Source: an uncultured Desulfobulbus sp. (GTDB lineage Bacteria > Desulfobacterota > Desulfobulbia > Desulfobulbales > Desulfobulbaceae). From it: DNA of 9,086 bases. The notes beneath the pieces are model-generated. The model saw only the letters and a program-made list of their open reading frames with translations, did no database searches and was not told the origin of the DNA. The stretch's first letter is position 1. Every line of letters begins with the position of its first letter. The stretch is taken from positions 1-9,086 of the forward strand of contig CAMNHX010000038.1 of assembly GCA_946539945.1 (NCBI GenBank). Reading direction: 5' to 3'. Made by a program: the position numbers and the translations under genes. Positions 6,470-9,086 of this stretch are shown here, piece by piece.

Positions 6470-7174
6470 TCATTTCTTCCGGTTGATCTTTTCTCCCAGC
6501 CAGGACACAAAGCCACTGCGGTTGCGCGAGCAGACCACCACCTTGCCCTGACCGGAAAACTGTAACACAATGCCTTCGCCGCTGGCCATACTGTTGACCA
6601 TATTGCCCAGAAAACCGCTGCTTTTGTTGGTGCTGGCTGACAGCGAGTACTGCAGGCGGCTGTCCCAGGCAATGACATGCCCGTTGTCAATAATGACCTT
6701 CTTCTCCGGGGTCACGTCCAGGGTGAAGAGCGCGCCAAAGCCGGAAACCACAATTTGCCCCTGACCGCTGGACCGCCCAATGAAAAAGCCGCCTGTGTTA
6801 CCAAAGAGCGCGTTGCCGATGCCCTGCATCTGGGCCGTGACTTCCACGCCCTCGCTTGCCGCCACATAGGCTTCATCTGCCAGACAGTACTGGGTTGCGC
6901 CCACCTCAAGCACCTGCATGGCTCCGGGCAGGGCAGGCGCGAGCAGGCAGTCGCCATCGCCGCGCACAGCCTGGATCTTCTGTTGGAAAAAGCTCTCGCC
7001 GTTGGCCATGGTCCGCATCACGGATTGCAAGAGACCACCCTGCATCTTGGCAGTCAAATCCAGGGTCTCTTCCATCATCACCATGGCATCCCTCTCACAG
7101 AACACGCTTTCACCCTGGCGCAGGGAAACGTGCAAAAAGGGATCAATGTCACCGGTAACGGTAAAAACTGGCAT
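6470..7174 (-). CDS. AIM24-family (TIGR00266-type) beta-helical protein
   Basis: 234 residues from the ATG at 7174, which has GAGGA about seven bases upstream. The frame is open to 7234, but those 20 extra codons run through the terminator hairpin and are unlikely to be translated. The sequence is rich in glycine and beta-strand residues with the family's repeated pattern: QSVMRTMANGESFFQQKIQA (50-69), FIGRSSGQGQIVVSGFGALF (131-150) and GEGIVLQFSGQGKVVVCSRN near 199-218. The lysine-rich C terminus ends GEKINRKK. Bacterial AIM24 homologues often occur beside terD-type genes, and their biochemical role is not established; a scaffold or trimeric structure is plausible from the beta-helix fold. 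No signal peptide or membrane segment. Family confident, function unknown. Confidence 0.88.
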   Translation of the reverse strand: MPVFTVTGDIDPFLHVSLRQGESVFCERDAMVMMEETLDLTAKMQGGLLQSVMRTMANGESFFQQKIQAVRGDGDCLLAPALPGAMQVLEVGATQYCLADEAYVAASEGVEVTAQMQGIGNALFGNTGGFFIGRSSGQGQIVVSGFGALFTLDVTPEKKVIIDNGHVIAWDSRLQYSLSASTNKSSGFLGNMVNSMASGEGIVLQFSGQGKVVVCSRNRSGFVSWLGEKINRKK

Positions 7175-7200
7175 GGTTCTTCCTCTTTCCTGTAAACCAT

Positions 7201-7231
7201 GAAAAGGCGCGTGGCTGAAGAGCCACGCGCC
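7201..7231 (-). terminator. Intrinsic terminator between the second terD and the AIM24-family gene
   Basis: Perfect 11-bp inverted repeat GGCGCGTGGCT (7206-7216) and AGCCACGCGCC (7221-7231) with a 4-base loop. On the minus-strand RNA it is followed by UUUU (7202-7205) and then C. The stem is very G+C-rich and the U tract short, so partial readthrough is plausible. It lies 25 bp after the terD stop codon and 27 bp before the AIM24-family start, so it would lower expression of everything downstream relative to the two terD genes. Confidence 0.8.
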
Positions 7232-7252
7232 CAATGCGTCCAGCTCTTCAGC
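7214..7252 (-). promoter_or_regulatory. Possible antiterminator pairing overlapping the terminator
   Basis: GCTCTTCAGC at 7243-7252 is the exact reverse complement of GCTGAAGAGC at 7214-7223, which spans the terminator loop and the inner three base pairs of each arm. The two pairings cannot coexist. The upstream arm starts three bases after the terD stop codon (7256-7258), within reach of a terminating ribosome. The complementarity is seen directly; a regulatory role is inference. Confidence 0.4.
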
Positions 7253-7255
7253 AGT

Positions 7256-7831
7256 TCAGACGTTCACGCCGTAGCTCTGGGCCAAAGGCCCCAGACCACC
7301 GGCAAAGCCCTGCCCAATGGCCTTGAACTTCCAGTCGCCGCCGTGGCGGTAGATTTCGCCAAAGATCATGGCGGTTTCCACAGAGGCATCTTCAGAGAGG
7401 TCGTAGCGGGCCACTTCAGTGTTGTTGTCTGCATTGACGCAGCGGATATAGGCAGAAGACACCATGCCGAAGTTCTGGCGGCGCTCCTCTGCGTCGTGAA
7501 TGGTCACGCAGACCGCGATCTTTTCCACATCTGCGGGCACTGCGGCGAGATCCACCTTGATGGCCTCGTCGTCACCTTCGCCCTCGCCAGTGCGGTTGTC
7601 GCCGCTATGCATCACTGAACCGTCCGCAGACTTGTTCTGATTGTAGAAGATGAAGTCCGCGTCGCTGCGCACCTTACCCGAAGCGGTCAGCATAAAGGCA
7701 CTGGCGTCCAGATCAAAGGCAGCGCCGTCAGTAACGCGCACGTCCCAACCCAGACCAATGGTCATTTTTGTCATGGTGGGCGCTTCCTTGCTCAGGTTGA
7801 CGTTGCCGCCCTTTTGCAGACTGATTGCCAT
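7256..7831 (-). CDS. TerD/TerE-type calcium-binding protein, second tandem copy
   Basis: 191 residues, one full TerD domain. Metal-site motifs are complete: DLDASAF (40-46) and [13 protein letters not shown] (77-89). The strongly conserved [17 protein letters not shown] segment and the [19 protein letters not shown] ending match TerD and TerE of enterobacterial ter operons; choosing between the two symbols is not possible from sequence alone. The ATG has AAGGAG six bases upstream. It is a close paralogue of the gene at 8020-8595, sharing most residues and long nucleotide stretches, which indicates tandem duplication. Upstream lies a 188-bp gap and downstream a strong terminator, so the two terD genes may form the main expressed unit. 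TerD proteins bind Ca2+ and act in tellurite and phage stress by an unresolved mechanism. Confidence 0.95.
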   Translation of the reverse strand: MAISLQKGGNVNLSKEAPTMTKMTIGLGWDVRVTDGAAFDLDASAFMLTASGKVRSDADFIFYNQNKSADGSVMHSGDNRTGEGEGDDEAIKVDLAAVPADVEKIAVCVTIHDAEERRQNFGMVSSAYIRCVNADNNTEVARYDLSEDASVETAMIFGEIYRHGGDWKFKAIGQGFAGGLGPLAQSYGVNV

Positions 7832-8019
7832 GTTGTACTCCTTGAAAGAAAAAGGGAAAAAAGGAAAAGAAGGAACTGCGCCAGTGGTTCATGCCCTTGT
7901 TTTCAGCTGGGGACTCCGGTCCGCCAGACTTCCGCATCTTGGAAAGATATGCCCTGAAAATGAAGAAAGGATGAACGCGCTGGCAAAAGACGCTGCTCCC
8001 TGGTTGTTGCGCCGCCCAA
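7832..8019. other. Intergenic region between the two terD genes, no clear element
   Basis: Apart from the AAGGAG ribosome-binding site of the downstream gene, this 188-bp stretch holds a purine-rich run (about 7845-7873) and a weak minus-strand hairpin ACTGGCGCAGT (7875-7885) leading into a pyrimidine-rich tract. I see no convincing promoter, terminator or RNA gene. The hairpin stem is only four base pairs. Confidence 0.35.
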
Positions 8020-8595
8020 TCAAACGTTGACGCCGTAGTTTTTGGCCAGCGGTCCCAGCCCGCCAGCAAAGCCCTGCCCCACGGCCCGGAACTTCCAGGA
8101 CCCGCTGTGGCGATAGACTTCACCAAAGATCATGGCGGTTTCCACAGAGGCGTCTTCAGAGAGATCGTAACGGGCGATCTCGCTGTTGTTGTCCGCATTG
8201 ACGCAACGGATATAGGCAGAAGATACCATGCCGAAATTCTGATGACGCGCCTCTGCCTCGTGAATGGTCACGCAGATTGCGATCTTTTCCACATCCGCAG
8301 GCACAAGGGCCAGGTTGATGTTGATGGTCTCGTCATCGCCCTCGCCTGCGCCGGTGAGGTTGTCGCCGGTATGTTCCACCGAACCGTCCGGGGATTTAAG
8401 CTGGTTGTAAAAGATGAAGTCCGCGTCACTGCGCACCTTGCCCGAAGCGGCCAGCATAAAGGCGCTGGCGTCCAGGTCAAAGTCCGCGCCATCGGTTGAG
8501 CGGGCGTCCCAGCCCAGACCAATGGTCATCTTTGTCATGTTGGGCGCTTCCTTGCTCAAGTTGACGTTGCCGCCCTTTTGCAAACTGATTGCCAT
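8020..8595 (-). CDS. TerD/TerE-type calcium-binding protein, first tandem copy
   Basis: 191 residues from the ATG at 8595, chosen because AGGAGG lies five bases upstream and [18 protein letters not shown] is the standard TerD N terminus. The open frame runs 23 codons further but those read through the leader and promoter region. The DLDASAF motif (40-46) is intact. The acidic loop reads [13 protein letters not shown] (77-89), with alanine at residue 83 where the second copy and the TerZ-like protein have glutamate, so calcium affinity might differ. The ending [19 protein letters not shown] is typical. It is the first gene of the ter set, 75 bp downstream of the tnpB remnant and behind the best promoter candidate in the window. 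Probable role: cytoplasmic calcium-binding stress protein of the tellurite or phage resistance type. Confidence 0.95.
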   Translation of the reverse strand: MAISLQKGGNVNLSKEAPNMTKMTIGLGWDARSTDGADFDLDASAFMLAASGKVRSDADFIFYNQLKSPDGSVEHTGDNLTGAGEGDDETININLALVPADVEKIAICVTIHEAEARHQNFGMVSSAYIRCVNADNNSEIARYDLSEDASVETAMIFGEVYRHSGSWKFRAVGQGFAGGLGPLAKNYGVNV

Positions 8596-8625
8596 GTGAT
8601 CCTCCTGATAGAGAGTGTTCAGAGA

Positions 8626-8653
8626 AGAGTACAGACTTTTTGCCGTTCCGCAA
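8626..8653 (-). promoter_or_regulatory. Candidate sigma70-type promoter for the ter genes
   Basis: On the minus strand TTGCGG (8648-8653) and TACTCT (8626-8631) are 16 bases apart. They match the -35 and -10 consensus only partly. The start would lie near 8619, leaving a leader of about 24 bases to the first terD ATG with its AGGAGG site. Position is good, sequence match moderate. Confidence 0.35.
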
Positions 8654-8655
8654 AA
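8638..8655. repeat. Palindrome TTTTGC-N6-GCAAAA overlapping the putative -35
   Basis: Perfect 6-bp arms (8638-8643 and 8650-8655) around a 6-base centre. It covers the -35 candidate, so it could be an operator. It lies just after tnpB, so it could equally be the subterminal hairpin at the right end of an IS200/IS605 element. On the minus strand it is followed by A rather than T, which argues against a terminator for tnpB. Confidence 0.4.
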
Positions 8656-8860
8656 CCTACGCAAACCTGATCAAATCTCTTCAATTTGTCCAGGCTTGCT
8701 GTTTGCTTCCTGCTTCACCGAAGCCGGTTTCACCCGCCCCTCGCGGAACGGGCCAGTGCCTTCTTCTCCACAGGCTGACACGGTGGAACTCACCGCCAAA
8801 TTCCTCAAATTCAACGCCGCATTCACGTCCCGGTCATGCCTCGCGCCGCAGCACGGACAG
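8640..8860 (-). ncRNA. Probable location of the TnpB omegaRNA (reRNA) scaffold
   Basis: In IS200/IS605 elements the guide RNA overlaps the 3' part of tnpB and ends with flanking DNA at the right end. Here this stretch holds overlapping small hairpins (GCTTC-ACC-GAAGC at 8712-8724 and ACCG-AAGC-CGGT at 8717-8728) plus the palindrome at 8638-8655. Boundaries are estimates from family knowledge, not seen in the sequence. Confidence 0.3.
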
Positions 8861-9086
8861 AACCACTCCCGTACCGAAAGCAACAGTTCCGCCAGACGAT
8901 GACCGCAGGACGAACACAGCTTGCTGCTCGCGAAAAAACGATCCGCCACAACCACTTCGCCCCCGCACTGCGCCGCCTTGTAGCTCAACTGTCGGCGAAA
9001 CTCGAAAAAGCCCATGTCAGCGATCGAACGTGCCAAATGACGGTTCTTCGTCATGCTCCGCACGTTCAGGTCTTCAATGACAAGCC
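8671..9086 (-). CDS. tnpB: TnpB, RNA-guided nuclease of IS200/IS605 elements (5' end beyond window)
   Basis: The last 138 codons of TnpB are visible and open to the right edge. They begin at VIEDLNV, which holds the second RuvC catalytic acid (Glu of IEDL). Then follow KNRHLARSIADMGFFEFRRQ, a four-cysteine zinc finger (CSSCGH then CPCCGARH) and the third RuvC catalytic acid in HDRDVNAALNL. The tail SACGEEGTGP...RVKPASVKQE is characteristic of the family. TnpB uses an RNA from the right end of the element (omega or reRNA) to cut DNA and favour element retention. All catalytic residues in the visible part are present; RuvC-I and the N-terminal recognition domain cannot be judged. It reads toward the ter genes on the same strand, with its stop 75 bp before the first terD. 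Confidence 0.92.
   Translation of the reverse strand, partial: LVIEDLNVRSMTKNRHLARSIADMGFFEFRRQLSYKAAQCGGEVVVADRFFASSKLCSSCGHRLAELLLSVREWFCPCCGARHDRDVNAALNLRNLAVSSTVSACGEEGTGPFREGRVKPASVKQEANSKPGQIEEI

Larger units (their letters stand above)
8640..9086. mobile_element. Right part of an IS200/IS605 (IS1341-like) element
   Basis: The region contains the tnpB 3' end and a small gap before the terD promoter in which the right end of the element should lie. The exact end cannot be fixed without an uninterrupted relative. The left part of tnpB, and any tnpA, are outside the window. Confidence 0.6.

Noticed and set aside
7175..7234. Longer N terminus for the AIM24-family protein
   Set aside because: The extra 20 codons run through the terminator hairpin, while the ATG at 7174 has its own ribosome-binding site and a family-like start.
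7875..7885. Hairpin after the first terD as a terminator
   Set aside because: The stem has only four base pairs and the following tract is mixed pyrimidine, far weaker than the hairpin at 7206-7231.
8596..8664. 23-residue N-terminal extension of the first TerD
   Set aside because: It has no TerD character and covers the leader and promoter; the ATG at 8595 has AGGAGG and the standard N terminus.
8671..9086. TnpB as a nuclease-dead regulator (TldR-like)
   Set aside because: The visible RuvC-II glutamate and RuvC-III aspartate are present, so nothing here supports loss of nuclease activity; RuvC-I is outside the window.

Overview
The window looks like part of a Gram-negative chromosome of fairly high G+C. 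The gene set and repeat style fit a sulphate-reducing Desulfovibrio-type deltaproteobacterium, but the taxon is an inference from memory of such genomes and is not proven here. Every gene lies on the minus strand, so transcription runs from high to low coordinates. The window is one tellurium-resistance-type (Ter) stress cluster with an insertion-sequence remnant at its upstream edge.

Layout in order of transcription. At 9086-8671 is the C-terminal part of an IS200/IS605-type TnpB. A 75-bp gap follows with a candidate promoter and a palindrome. Two tandem TerD-type genes come next (8595-8020 and 7831-7256). After the second is a strong intrinsic terminator overlapped by a possible antiterminator pairing (7252-7201). 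The rest of the putative operon is an AIM24-family protein (7174-6470), TerB (6435-5986), a third, TerZ-like TerD protein (5964-5386), an ATP-grasp ligase (5360-4335), a PRTase_2-TRSP phosphoribosyltransferase (4344-3112, overlapping the ligase gene) and a TerF-like TerD/VWA protein (3078-1819). Beyond it lie a bacterial voltage-gated sodium channel of the NaChBac/NavMs type (1734-784) and a second TerF-like gene that runs off the left edge (535-1).

How the genes may work together. TerD proteins bind calcium, TerB carries metal-binding acidic loops, and TerF joins a TerD-like domain to a VWA domain. The ATP-grasp and PRTase_2-TRSP enzymes belong to the Ter-linked biosynthetic module that comparative genomics has proposed makes a nucleoside-like metabolite. 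The most unusual part is the voltage-gated sodium channel, which sits between two paralogous terF-like genes and is flanked by an inverted pair of about 60-bp dispersed repeats. This arrangement suggests a movable cassette or a recombination-prone island that couples membrane ion flux to a Ter response. No TerC, HAD hydrolase, aldolase or PELOTA-type gene of the wider Ter repertoire is visible; these may lie outside the window.
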